DNA from: Cepaea nemoralis
Lineage: Eukaryota > Mollusca > Gastropoda > Stylommatophora > Helicidae
Length of the DNA stretch: 64,000 nucleotides
Direction of reading: 5' to 3'
Assembly (NCBI GenBank): GCA_014155875.1
Contig: JACEFZ010017671.1
Location: forward strand, 1-64,000
The notes beneath the pieces are model-generated. The model ran no database searches. It was given only the letters and a program-made list of their open reading frames with translations, and had not been told where the DNA came from. The position numbers and the translations under genes were made by a program. The first letter of the stretch is position 1; each line of letters begins with the position of its first letter. Shown here piece by piece: positions 10,571-20,659 of this stretch.

Positions 10571-10852
10571 AAACGTGATATTTGGACAGTGGGATCTCTC
10601 GTAAACGGGATCTTTGGACAGCGGGATCTATCGTAAACGTGATCCTTGGACATCGGGATCTCTCGTAAACGGGATCTTTGGACAGCGGGATCTATCGTAA
10701 ACGTGATCTTGGGACAGCGAGATCTCTCGTAAACGGGATCCTTGGACAGCGGGATCTCCCGTAAACGGGATCCTTGGACAGCGAGATCTCCTGCAAGCAG
10801 GAACGTTTGACAGTGGGATCTTCTGACAACGGGGTCTTTTGACACGGGATCC
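10565..10852 (+). repeat. 32-bp leader tandem array, 9 units
   Basis: Units read CTCGTAAACGGGATC then TTTGGACAGCGGGATCT. The first unit starts inside the primer-binding site at CTCGT. Units 2-6 alternate between CTCGTAAACGGG and ATCGTAAACGTG starts, giving a 64-bp higher-order period. The last two units are degenerate. The array fills most of the untranslated leader between the LTR and gag. Confidence 0.9.
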
Positions 10853-11098
10853 TTAGTTATAAAAGGGAGATATCATTTTGGAGAATCCAGCTAGAGTGAA
10901 TGTGGATAGGGGTTAGGATTAATATCTTACCTGTTCACACTTCACACGTCTGCATAGGTCTGTGGTCCTGATTCTACTCTTGTCACTGAGTGAATGTGCT
11001 GTGTGTGGTAATATCTAGATTGATAGTACTTGTTCATATATCTGTATAGTAATTTGCAGTTATATTGTACTAGACCTGCTAGCTTACCTCTCTGTATA
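10853..11098 (+). other. Remainder of the element 1 leader
   Basis: Non-coding leader between the tandem array and the first gag ATG. A packaging or splice signal would be expected here but none can be identified by eye. Confidence 0.4.
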
Positions 11099-11350
11099 AT
11101 GGCCACCCCTAAACTTAGCACGTTAGAATTAAAGGCAAGGGGGGAAGAAATGGGATTGGCTGGGTCTTCTCTAACGGATTACATACAGGAAGTGGAGAGA
11201 GAGTATCGTCAAGCGGAAAGGGAAGATCGAAAGGCCGAGTTGGAATTGAGCAAGCAGCTAGGAAATTGGAAGCTGAGCAAGCAGCTAGGAAATTGGAAGC
11301 TGAGCAAGCAGCTAGGAAATTTGAAGCTGAGCAAGCAGCTAGGAAATTAG
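11099..11350 (+). pseudogene. gag N-terminal segment, out of frame with gag-pol
   Basis: ATG at 11099 opens a frame reading MATPKLSTLELKARGEEMGL, then a charged segment (VEREYRQAEREDRKAELEL), and stops at about 11350. The start resembles the gag start of element 2 (MATLEDFIKAG), so it is probably the true gag N-terminus. In this copy it is one base out of phase with the long frame. The change falls at 11246-11247, where two bases (TT) stand where the repeat predicts a three-base codon (GCT). Alternatively a -1 slip at A-AAT-TTG (11317-11323) could join the frames. Confidence 0.7.
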
Positions 11351-11355
11351 AAGCT
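11248..11355 (+). repeat. 27-bp in-gag tandem repeat (EQAARKLEA)
   Basis: Four units of 27 bp (GAGCAAGCAGCTAGGAAATT plus GGAAGCT) encode EQAARKLEA nonapeptides in the gag-pol frame. This is an amphipathic, coiled-coil-like stretch. The third unit uniquely reads AAATTTG and the fourth AAATTAG. Such repeats are prone to indels. Confidence 0.9.
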
Positions 11356-14300
11356 GAACAGGAAGCACAGAAAAGGGAGCACGAGTACCGGATGAGGGAA
11401 CTCGAGTTGAAGAGTCAATCTAATGGAGAAACTGAGGGAGCAGTTGGAGGTTCCTCCATCCCAGGATCAACACCAGTAGGTGGACATGGGTACCATGCTA
11501 TGAAGTTTCCTTTAGCGGTCTACGAGGAGGACAAAGAGAAGATTGATCAATACCTTCAACGCTTCGAGGCTATGTCAGTTGCTATGGGTCTGGAGCGTAA
11601 CAAATGGAATCTTAAGCTATCCCAGGGATTACGCGGGACGGGATACGAGGTTTATACTCGCCTGCCACCAGGACATGAGAACAATTATGATGAGTTAAAG
11701 ACGGCTCTGCTGAAACGATTCGAGGTTACGTCACATACCTACCGGAAAAAATTTCGAGCAGCGAAACGAGAACCGGGAGAGTTGTTTGCCGCCTACAGTT
11801 TGCGTCTTAAATCTTATCTCCATAAGTGGATGGATTTGGCTGGGTTTGCACATGACTATGAGAGTCTGGAAGAGCTCATGGTGGTCGACCAGCTGAAGAA
11901 GCAAATGTCTAAACCTCTCAGGACGTTCCTGGGAGAACAAGGAGCGGAACGTATTGACCTCGTGACTAAATTAGCAGAACGGTTCGTCGAGGTACATGGG
12001 GAGGCAGGGGAAAACCTTTCCACCAACACCAAAAGTCAAGAGAAACATGACAAGAAGAAAGCCAAAAACTCAGGAACCAAAAAGTGGGAACCTTATGTGC
12101 AAAAATCAGAGGATAATTCAGAGAAGAAGAAGGAGGGAAGCAAGAGCACTTCAAGCTCTACACCTAAACGACCGTGGTCGGAGAAGTGGTGTTCAATTTG
12201 TAAGTCACCCTCTCACAATACGAGGGACTGCAAATCGAAGGCTAAGAACCCTCACTTTGCAGCATGTCAAGTGACTTCCAAGGAGGTTGTCACGGAAAAG
12301 GCCAAGGTCAACAAGGAAGCTCGCCACCAGGAGAGCTCATTCAAGTCCGACAATAGAAAATCTAGGACAGGGAAATGGTGCAACGAATGTCAGTCAAACA
12401 CGCACAATGCTATTGACTGCAGGGGAAAGTCAGGAGACACTCAATTCGTCGTGTTCTCAGGGAAACCTAAGGTGGAGCCCACCGAACAGGTCGAGGCCGA
12501 GGAAGAGACTCCAGACCAGGAAAAACCACCTGTAGTGGAATTGGTAGAGGTTAACGGTCGTCAAGTGGAGTGTTTATACGACACAGGACTGGACGGGGAG
12601 GCCGTGATTTCTGCGGATCTAGTGCATCCAGAACAATTCACAGGTGAGACATTGGATATACAGCCTGCACAGAAGAGTGCTGTAGTCATGAAGTTGCCCA
12701 TTGCTAATGTGGAGATTCGGTCAAGGTACGTCACCGGCACCATCAAGGCCGCTGTATTGACCGATCCCATTTTTCCAGTCATCCTAGGTTGCCGGTATGT
12801 CTTTCTGGGAATGCCCAGGGAGCCAATCCATATGGGAGCAATGCAGACTCGCTCTCAGACGAAAACGGAAGAGGCAGACGCAATTGTGACTAACCCAATG
12901 CCGGGGGAGCTACGAACTGCCCAGAGTGAGGATGATACTTTACGTCCTTGCTACAAAAAGCTGCAGAAAAGTGCTGATCCACCAGGACGGGGGCAGTACT
13001 ACATGAAGAATAGGATACTCTACAGGAGAGCAGGAAGGGGAGACAACCTATACGGTCATTTGGTCGTCCCGAAAGCTCACCGGTCCCAGATTCTTCATAT
13101 GGGGCATACCATCTCCTTTAGTGGACACATGGGTATTGCCGCCACCATGGAGCGGATTTCCTGCCACTACTATTGGCCGGGAATGACAGATGATGTGCGT
13201 CGGTATGTGAAGTCATGCCCTGAGTGCCAGAGGGTGGCACCGAAACACTGGACAGCACCGGTGTGTCTGGGTGAGATGCCCATCATGAACTCTCCTTTCG
13301 AGAGGGTAGCCATCGATATCGTGGGTCCACTTCCCAGGACTAGGAAGAGGAACATGTATATACTCACAATGGTGGATTGCTGTACAATGTGGGGTGAGGC
13401 GATACCGTTGACCACGATTGACTCGAAAAGAGTGGCGGACGCACTGATGGAGGCCTTTACCAGATTAGGCTTTCCGGATCAAATTCTGACGGATAATGGA
13501 TCTCAGTTTTGTGGAAAACTCATGGAGGAGGTATTTAGGGTGTTTCACTCTAACCACATACATACCAGCCCTTACCACCCTCAAGCCAATGGACAAGTAG
13601 AGCGTTTCAACGGCACGTTGATGACAATGCTCAGGAAACTAGCGCAGGAAAAACCTGATAGGTGGGATGAATATATCCCAGCAGCACTCTTTGCCTATCG
13701 GGAAGTTCCTCATGGCTCAACAGGACTACCACCCGCTACGTTGCTGTTTGGTCGTCCAATCAAAGGACCGTTGGAAGCCATGTTGAGGAGTTGGACTGAA
13801 GAGGGGACGTCAGAAGAAGTGATCTCATCCTATCAATACGTGGAGGAACTGAAAGAAAAACTCCACAAGGGATGGACTCTGGCAAATCAAAACTTGAAAA
13901 AGGCCAGGAAAAGACATGCGGCTTACTACAACCGTAGGTCTAAAGAAAGATCTCTAGAGGTAGGAGATAAAGTCTTGTTGCTACTCCCAACGGGAAACAA
14001 CAAACTGGAGATAGGTTGGCAAGGACCATTTCCCGTGGAAAGGGTGATATCCAGAACCAACTATCAAATCCGGATCCGGGGAAAGTCGAAGATTTTCCAT
14101 ATCAATCTCTTGCGGAAATACGAAGAGAGACCCGGAGACAAGGCAGCTCACCTCATGGCAATGGCAGTTGCAGTGGAGACAGAAGTGGGAACCAGCGAGG
14201 GCAGGGAATATCCCTTGGTACACCAGGAAACCTATAGGGATGTGCAAGTGAACCCTGATCTGACCTCCCAGGAGAGGGAAAGGATAACCCAGGTTCTCAA

Positions 14301-15666
14301 GTCTCATAAGGAGATACTGACTGATAAACCAGGACGAACGAGGTTGGTGGAGTTCGAGATGACTTTGACCACACAGGAGCCTGTTCGCCAAAAGGTTTAC
14401 CCAGTGCCATTCTCTAAAGAAAAGGCCCTGGAGGAGGAAATAAAAAAACTGCTGGAGGATGACGTGATTGCACCATCCACATCCCCATACAATGCGGGGG
14501 TAGTTTTGTTACGCAAACCAAGTGGAGAACACAGGTTGTGTATAGATTACCGACTGCTGAACAGTCATACACAGTTTCAGGTGGAACCTTTGCCGAATCC
14601 AACTCAGTTATTCGCTAGGCTCCATAAGGCTCGGTACTTTTCAAAGGTGGATCTGAGTCGGGGGTACTATCAGATACCAGTCAAACCGGAGATTCGACCA
14701 CTGTTAGCTTTCAGTACACCCAGTGGACACTACGAATTCAAGGTCATGCCCTTTGGACTCAGCAATGCACCTAGTGTGTTTACACGCATGATGAGGACTT
14801 TACTAGATCCGTTACAGGATCCGTCCATCATCTCATTCATGGATGATATTCTGATTTCCAGTGACAGCTTGGATGACCACTTACAATCCTTGGAGAGAGT
14901 GTTTAATAGACTCAAGGAAGCAGGGCTTACTGCTCGTCCAACCAAGTGCATGATTGGTTACCAGACTCTGGAATTTCTAGGTCACACCATCACTCCAGGA
15001 CACATTGTTCCAGAAGAGAAGAACCTGGAGAAAATCAGAAATGCACCAAGGCCAAAAACGAAGAAGGATGTGCGATCTTTTCTCTCGTTGTGTGGGTTCT
15101 ACCACAAATTTATCCCACATTTCACTGAACTGGGAGCTCCGTTGACGGAAACCTTGAAAAAGGGATTACCGGATCAAATCATTTGGACACCAGAATGTGA
15201 GAATGCCTATAGTCAGTTAAAGGAGGCCTTGGTCAGCAAACCTGTATTACAGCTCCCTGACCTTTCCAAACCATTTGTGTTGAGAACGGATGCAAGTGCG
15301 ATTGGAATTGGAGCCGCTTTGTTACAGGAAGGAAAAGACGATGCTTCGGTTTTGAAACCTGTGGCATACGCAAGTAAGAAACTTCTACAGGCGGAGAGGA
15401 ATTATTCAACCGTCGAGAGAGAATGCTTGTCCCTCGTATGGGCAGTGCAAAAATTTCAGCCATATTTGTATGGAGTTAAGTTTCGGGTTCAGTCGGATCA
15501 TCAGCCCCTGATGTTCCTGGCGACTTCTCAGAAGCTCAACGCCCGTTTGATGCGGTGGTCGTTGTTACTTCAACCGTATAATTTCACAGTAGAATACATT
15601 CCTGGGAAGGAAAATGTTGGAGCGGATTTCTTGTCAAGACACTCAGCTCCTGAAGAAGAGGAATGA
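11266..15666 (+). CDS. gag-PR-IN-RT-RNaseH polyprotein of element 1 (Gmr1 order)
   Basis: One 1466-codon frame. Residues 1-60 are coiled-coil-like. Residues 163-245 are a SCAN-like capsid segment (FRAAKREPGE ... LEELMVVDQL ... LAERFVEVHG). Two CCHC knuckles lie at 309-322 and 372-385. The protease has DTG at 439-441. Integrase has a zinc module H614, H621, C651, C654, then catalytic D684, D743 and E779 with exactly 35 residues between the last two, and a GPY/F-type WQGPF at 918. Reverse transcriptase follows with LCIDYR (D1094), KVDL (D1129) and FMDD at 1191-1194. RNase H has D1342, E1384/E1386 and D1411. All catalytic motifs are present, so the enzymes look functional. There is no frameshift between gag and pol. 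The first in-frame ATG (11266) lies within the 27-bp repeat; the likely ancestral start at 11099 is one base out of phase. Confidence 0.95.
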   Translation: MEAEQAARKLEAEQAARKFEAEQAARKLEAEQEAQKREHEYRMRELELKSQSNGETEGAVGGSSIPGSTPVGGHGYHAMKFPLAVYEEDKEKIDQYLQRFEAMSVAMGLERNKWNLKLSQGLRGTGYEVYTRLPPGHENNYDELKTALLKRFEVTSHTYRKKFRAAKREPGELFAAYSLRLKSYLHKWMDLAGFAHDYESLEELMVVDQLKKQMSKPLRTFLGEQGAERIDLVTKLAERFVEVHGEAGENLSTNTKSQEKHDKKKAKNSGTKKWEPYVQKSEDNSEKKKEGSKSTSSSTPKRPWSEKWCSICKSPSHNTRDCKSKAKNPHFAACQVTSKEVVTEKAKVNKEARHQESSFKSDNRKSRTGKWCNECQSNTHNAIDCRGKSGDTQFVVFSGKPKVEPTEQVEAEEETPDQEKPPVVELVEVNGRQVECLYDTGLDGEAVISADLVHPEQFTGETLDIQPAQKSAVVMKLPIANVEIRSRYVTGTIKAAVLTDPIFPVILGCRYVFLGMPREPIHMGAMQTRSQTKTEEADAIVTNPMPGELRTAQSEDDTLRPCYKKLQKSADPPGRGQYYMKNRILYRRAGRGDNLYGHLVVPKAHRSQILHMGHTISFSGHMGIAATMERISCHYYWPGMTDDVRRYVKSCPECQRVAPKHWTAPVCLGEMPIMNSPFERVAIDIVGPLPRTRKRNMYILTMVDCCTMWGEAIPLTTIDSKRVADALMEAFTRLGFPDQILTDNGSQFCGKLMEEVFRVFHSNHIHTSPYHPQANGQVERFNGTLMTMLRKLAQEKPDRWDEYIPAALFAYREVPHGSTGLPPATLLFGRPIKGPLEAMLRSWTEEGTSEEVISSYQYVEELKEKLHKGWTLANQNLKKARKRHAAYYNRRSKERSLEVGDKVLLLLPTGNNKLEIGWQGPFPVERVISRTNYQIRIRGKSKIFHINLLRKYEERPGDKAAHLMAMAVAVETEVGTSEGREYPLVHQETYRDVQVNPDLTSQERERITQVLKSHKEILTDKPGRTRLVEFEMTLTTQEPVRQKVYPVPFSKEKALEEEIKKLLEDDVIAPSTSPYNAGVVLLRKPSGEHRLCIDYRLLNSHTQFQVEPLPNPTQLFARLHKARYFSKVDLSRGYYQIPVKPEIRPLLAFSTPSGHYEFKVMPFGLSNAPSVFTRMMRTLLDPLQDPSIISFMDDILISSDSLDDHLQSLERVFNRLKEAGLTARPTKCMIGYQTLEFLGHTITPGHIVPEEKNLEKIRNAPRPKTKKDVRSFLSLCGFYHKFIPHFTELGAPLTETLKKGLPDQIIWTPECENAYSQLKEALVSKPVLQLPDLSKPFVLRTDASAIGIGAALLQEGKDDASVLKPVAYASKKLLQAERNYSTVERECLSLVWAVQKFQPYLYGVKFRVQSDHQPLMFLATSQKLNARLMRWSLLLQPYNFTVEYIPGKENVGADFLSRHSAPEEEE

Positions 15667-15717
15667 ATCATCTGGATTTAACTCATTGTGGAGAAGAGTG
15701 AGATGGACTACTCTCTT

Positions 15718-15730
15718 AAGAGGGGGCCTA
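15718..15730 (+). promoter_or_regulatory. Polypurine tract of element 1
   Basis: AAGAGGGGG followed by CCTA lies immediately before the 3' LTR. It is the expected primer for plus-strand DNA. The CCTA spacer before TGTCG is slightly unusual because many tracts abut the LTR. Confidence 0.7.
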
Positions 15731-17741
15731 TGTCGCGAGATTGCCATGAGTTAAACAGATAAATATACCGACGTTTGCTGGGCGTGTATTTTCTAGGCCC
15801 ACAACAGCCGTACTGGAAAAACAGCACAGGTTACATCAGGTCAGCCCATATACACATTTGGTGGTGAGTGAGGAGGAAGTGAGTGCGCTGAATCAGATAT
15901 CACTTTGACAAGTCATAAACACATCAGACGGAAATGGCTGCTGGGATTGTCACCACTGAACAGAAGCTTGACAGTTGTCAACAGTCAGAGACAAACCGGA
16001 ATTGGCAGCGAGAGACAGGAAAACAGTGCATCTGTCAATTCTTGGTTTCCGGCACATCGAGAAGTTGACGGGGTTATTTGCAACTCTTTGTTGGAAGTAG
16101 ACATAAACTTGCTGGCTTGTTTTGAAAATCTTAACAATTACTGACAACTTTGACAGGACTAAAGCCAGGAAAATAGATTCTTGCAAATGGCTGATATGTC
16201 CAAATAACACCTGTGTGGGGGCGAAAAGGATAACGTCACGTGGACAACTTGGGTAGTTTGCCATATAAACTCGAGTTGGGATCAACTAGGGTGGACTTGA
16301 ATAATGCTCTAGTCGGAGTGAGGGCACTGCAGCGCCTAGTGGAAATAATATCTACCGTGTGTTAATTAGTGACTTAATTTTACACGTGCCTATATGGCAG
16401 ATGTAGATATGATTTATAGGACTGCAGTAGTGCCATTTAAGGTATAACTTATTATAATATATTCGTTATAATTACTTTAGGCAGTAGCCTTGTTAAACTA
16501 TAGTGTGATGATTAGCACTGTTAGTGGAAACTAGCTAGATTAGGGAAGTGATACTTGGCTCTGTTAGCTAGAATAGATTAGTGAAGTGTTGATAAGCTTT
16601 ACTAGTTGAGTAATGAAGGATAATTGGGATCCTCCCGTAGGTGTCCCTGGTGGGCGGGGTTCCGCATTCTGTTTGCTGATATTTTTCTTTGTCATAGCCT
16701 GATTCGACTCTAGGTGGGTAGCTAATCTGCTCTATGACTAAGTCTAGTTAGCTAAAGATCATTAAGCAAGGTGATAGGCTTACACTCAGCCGAAAGGATC
16801 AGTGACTAGTACTATCACCAGATGTGTTGTTTCTATCCTAGGTTCCCTACCAGATCCAAGGAAACTCAACAAGTTTTGGGAAAGACTTAAAAAACCCATT
16901 CTGAAGAACACCAGTTCAAGAGTCAATAACGTTGCATACAGAAAGCAACTAAAAGCTAAAAGGACGTTGATTCACCACACATAGTGATGATTACAGATGC
17001 ACCATACAGCATCAGACAGTAGTAACTACCGGAGAACAATCTAATAGTTACCTAGTGTTATATAATCTCGTGTAATAGAACACAAGACATTATACTTGAG
17101 GCTAGATAGACACGAGTGAGGATCCAGTACAGTAACAATTAACATTAATGACTGTGTACACACTGCAAAAGACTTGTGCAGTTTGTTTAGGAACATTAGG
17201 AACGGACATTGTGTAGAGTGCAACCGGTCCCTGATTAACTCTTAATACCACCGGTGTCTATTTCGGATGTTCATGAAATTGGATTACCAGAGGTCTACAG
17301 AGGCAAAGCATTATCCGGCAAGATGGTTCCGGCAACGGGTGAGACGTACTTGTTCTGACGTAACGTGCTGTGGTCTATCTTTGCTGTGATCAGCTGACTG
17401 AGTTGATGTCTGAGAGACAGAGTCTACACACTTTATAGAACACGTCACACATTTTCTTCGCATACACGTCTCATACACGTTACACTTTTATTTTAATAAA
17501 TTAATCTTTATTAATTTCTAGAAGCAAGAGTTGTTGAGTATGTTGCGTTGGGGAAGTATGAGAAAGGGGCATAGTACGACAGTGTGAGAGTGATAGGAAA
17601 AGGTGTCCATAGGCTGATGGAGTGTGTTGGACGGAAGCTGGTGGATTCTCCAGAATATTGAGGGGGAAAAAAAAATAATATTATAATGTGGGTGTCGGAT
17701 CTCCTCACTCCAGGGACGACACTTTAAAGGAGGACACGACA
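15731..17741 (+). repeat. 3' LTR of element 1
   Basis: Apparently identical to the 5' LTR except for nine rather than eight A residues after GAGGGGG near 17670. Ends with CGACA, then target duplication AGAAT. AATAAA at 17495-17500 mirrors the 5' LTR copy. Confidence 0.97.
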
Positions 17742-17759
17742 AGAATTGAAATTAATACC

Positions 17760-18050
17760 AACTGTAGTAAATAAAAAAAGTAAAGGACACCTTTAAATGC
17801 CTGAAGAGGAATGAGCAAATAGTGTAGGGTTCATATTTTATAGATCTTTCGTCACTCGGTGGGTGATGTGGTCTCATTCTGGTCGCCTTTGCTTCAGGCT
17901 GATTCGACCTGGGAGCCTAAGTCAGTCTTTAATGCCCTCCCCCGTGTGGGTTCGAAACCATCAGTGTGTCCCATCTCAGCATGCATGTGTGTAACCTATG
18001 CTTCCTCTTCTAGACAGACTCCATCCAAGGTAACGGGTATTTCGAGCCTT
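17760..18050 (+). mobile_element. SINE family B copy
   Basis: Shares AAAGTAAAGGACAC at the start, then TCACTCGGTGGGTGATGTGG and CTGATTCGACCTGGGAGCCT, with copies at 22120, 51930 and 61200. A GGTTCGAAACC motif near the end is B-box-like. Confidence 0.6.
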
Positions 18051-18224
18051 GAGTAGATATTCTTTCTTAACAATGTTTCCAGGCCAGCCGCCTTACAGCC
18101 AACTCTTCGCGATTTCCAATTAGAGCCGAATTTTTAACGTGCACAGCGAGACCTCGCGTGTTTCGCTGTGAGGAGGCTAGGAATCCGAACTCATTATCCA
18201 AGAGATCATGGGGATTTGTGATAT

Positions 18225-18330
18225 TAGATGCCAGTCGTTCTTGAAAATATTGCCAGCTCTATGGTGACATCGAACCCGATACCTTTCGCGCCTGAGGCAG
18301 ACACAGTAACGTCGCAGCCACGACGTGCTG
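18225..18330 (-). mobile_element. tRNA-headed SINE fragment, minus strand
   Basis: In reverse complement: GTGTCTGCCTCAGGCGCG and ATCGGGTTCGATGTC, an A/B-box pair. The body is unassigned. Confidence 0.45.
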
Positions 18331-18714
18331 TTTACAAAATGTGTAAACAACGCAGAGATTTGAAGCCCGAACTCTGTTTGGTAAAGCCATTTGGTTTGAA
18401 CGTTAAACGGGAGAATATAAATAGGCATGCAGAAACCACGTGATGGTTGATGGTTCTGAGCAAGACGCTATGAGATGCTTCCCTCCCCAACTCTAGCAAC
18501 AGTTGCCTCCAGCAGGAAGCTGGCCACGTCACCGATCTTGAGTACTTCCGGTGTGAGGAACTTCGAGATTAAGGCGCCGGATGTGCGGGGTTTCTGGTAG
18601 GGACTTCTAAAATGCATTCTGGGAAGTTGGATGTAGAATGAACGCCGAGGATTTTCATTTCTGTTTCTGGGCTTTTAAAAGGAGAAGGAGTATTGTGGGA
18701 GTACCGAGGCATAT

Positions 18715-18853
<139 letters not shown>

Positions 18854-18957
18854 TTAAAAGAACTAAGTTTGTTTCTAGTTAAGAATAGAGAACACAGCCA
18901 CAGGCTTGCTAACAGCCAACCCCTATTTCTCATTGTTTGATCTTAAACAGATGATCA

Positions 18958-19189
<232 letters not shown>

Positions 19190-19835
19190 CAGTAATGTTG
19201 ATTGCCTGCCTGACTACTGTTTGTCATTTTGCCAATTTAAAAAAAAAATCGACGTGCACCTGTATTTCCTAGCACTCAACAAAAGCATCTGGACAGGCAT
19301 CAACCATGGATAAAACTGCTCTAGTAATAGTTTTCCGTAAATTAGTTTTAACTGTGATTTGATTTGTTACGTTACGTTATTCCCATAATTCAATAGTGCT
19401 TCTTTTCTCATCATGTGACCCAAACATGTTGATCGCATGCGTGACTACTGTATATCAGTGTGCCTGTTACAATAACAAAATTACATGCACCTGTATTTCT
19501 CAACAGACAACACAATCATCTCGAAATACAGCAACGATGGATAAAAATACTGTATAAATAGTTTTCAAAAAATTAGTTTTAACTTTGTTTTGTTACGTCC
19601 CGTTATTCCCATAATTCAATTTTGGGAAAAGTGTGGGTATCCTAGCGAGGTATTAAATGATCTTTCTTGTAAGGAACTCGTGAGATGTCCTCAAGAAAAT
19701 CACTCCCCAAATGAGGGACAATCGAGTTTGGAAATGCTCTAAGAGTGCTTGCGGTTTACGTCAGAACTAACAGACACGGCTGAGTAGCTCTATTTCCAAG
19801 CTGACTGTTCTCTCTGGAGAACCGCCCAACAAGTC
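19190..19835 (+). repeat. Dispersed repeat G, with a partial tandem duplication
   Basis: A first partial unit (19190-19410) and a longer one (19415-19835) share TGTTGATYGC, GCACCTGTATTTC and TTAGTTTTAACT. The longer unit is matched in reverse complement at 23035-23712, where a SINE-A interrupts it. There is no coding signature. Confidence 0.75.
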
Positions 19836-20659
19836 ACAAATAAGACATTTTCATTGCTTACACTTCAATTTTCATTTTTAATTTAACTCTTTGCCAACTT
19901 CTTATCATCTGCATATAATTTCCTTTGGATGTTGGCCCTTCACAACAACTAGATAACAGCATTATGAAATGAAAAGCTTCTTCAAAAAGCAATCGTTCTT
20001 TCTGAAAATCAGTCTGGTTTCGCTTGAAACAGGTGGGTAGCCCACATTAGTGCTGCTAGGAAATTACCCAGTTATTACTCAATATTAGTAGCCGCGGGTT
20101 CAAATCTCTGTGTGCCTACAGCATTGTAGCCTACCGTGGCCTGCGATTTCTTCATATTTTCTTTATTTCTATGAGTGCCAAGAATACTCGTGAAATAACT
20201 GATTTACCTCATTTCACCTAGGAAAACATAAGATTGTGCAACTGCAATGTCAGAACTATGTATGAATTGGAAAAGACAGCTCACATATAATGAGGAAATG
20301 AAATACAGTATGGTGATTAGCACTTCGGGATTATGTGAAACTATATGGAATAGAACAGACAAAAAGCTTGTATATACACGTGAAACTGTGCTGTTTTCAG
20401 GTCGTATCTGATGAAAATGCTCCTCGCAGCGAAATAGTGGCTCTAGTGCTATCTAAAGACACAAAGCAGGCAGGGACTAATACAGTGGGAATCAGTGAAT
20501 TCTAGACTAATCAAAATCAAAATATTAAGGATTGACTAGACTGCGTCCTCTAAATGTTCTGAAGAATTTGAGTAGTGCCATCGTGGTCTCATAACTCGTT
20601 GAAGGGGAAATCACAACTGCATGTCCATGGAGTATAGAACAGGAAGCACAACATGTTGT
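19836..20659. other. Interval without recognised features
   Basis: AT-rich. A GCGGGTTCAAATCTC near 20095 resembles a B box, but no family could be assigned. No supported gene. Confidence 0.4.

Larger units (their letters stand above)
8546..17741 (+). mobile_element. Complete Gmr1-like Ty3/gypsy LTR retrotransposon (element 1)
   Basis: A full LTR retrotransposon of about 9.2 kb, flanked by the 5-bp target duplication AGAAT (8541-8545 and 17742-17746). In order it has a 2010-bp LTR, a tRNA-Pro primer-binding site, a repeat-rich leader, gag-PR-IN-RT-RH coding sequence, a polypurine tract and a 2011-bp LTR. Both LTRs begin TGTCG and end CGACA. The enzymes are of the Ty3/gypsy type, but integrase precedes reverse transcriptase, which defines the Gmr1 group. 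By eye the LTRs differ only by one A in an A-run, so insertion was very recent. The only obvious lesion is a frame change near the gag N-terminus. Confidence 0.95.

Noticed and set aside
13981..14391. 136-codon minus-strand frame inside pol
   Set aside because: Shadow of the gag-pol coding strand.
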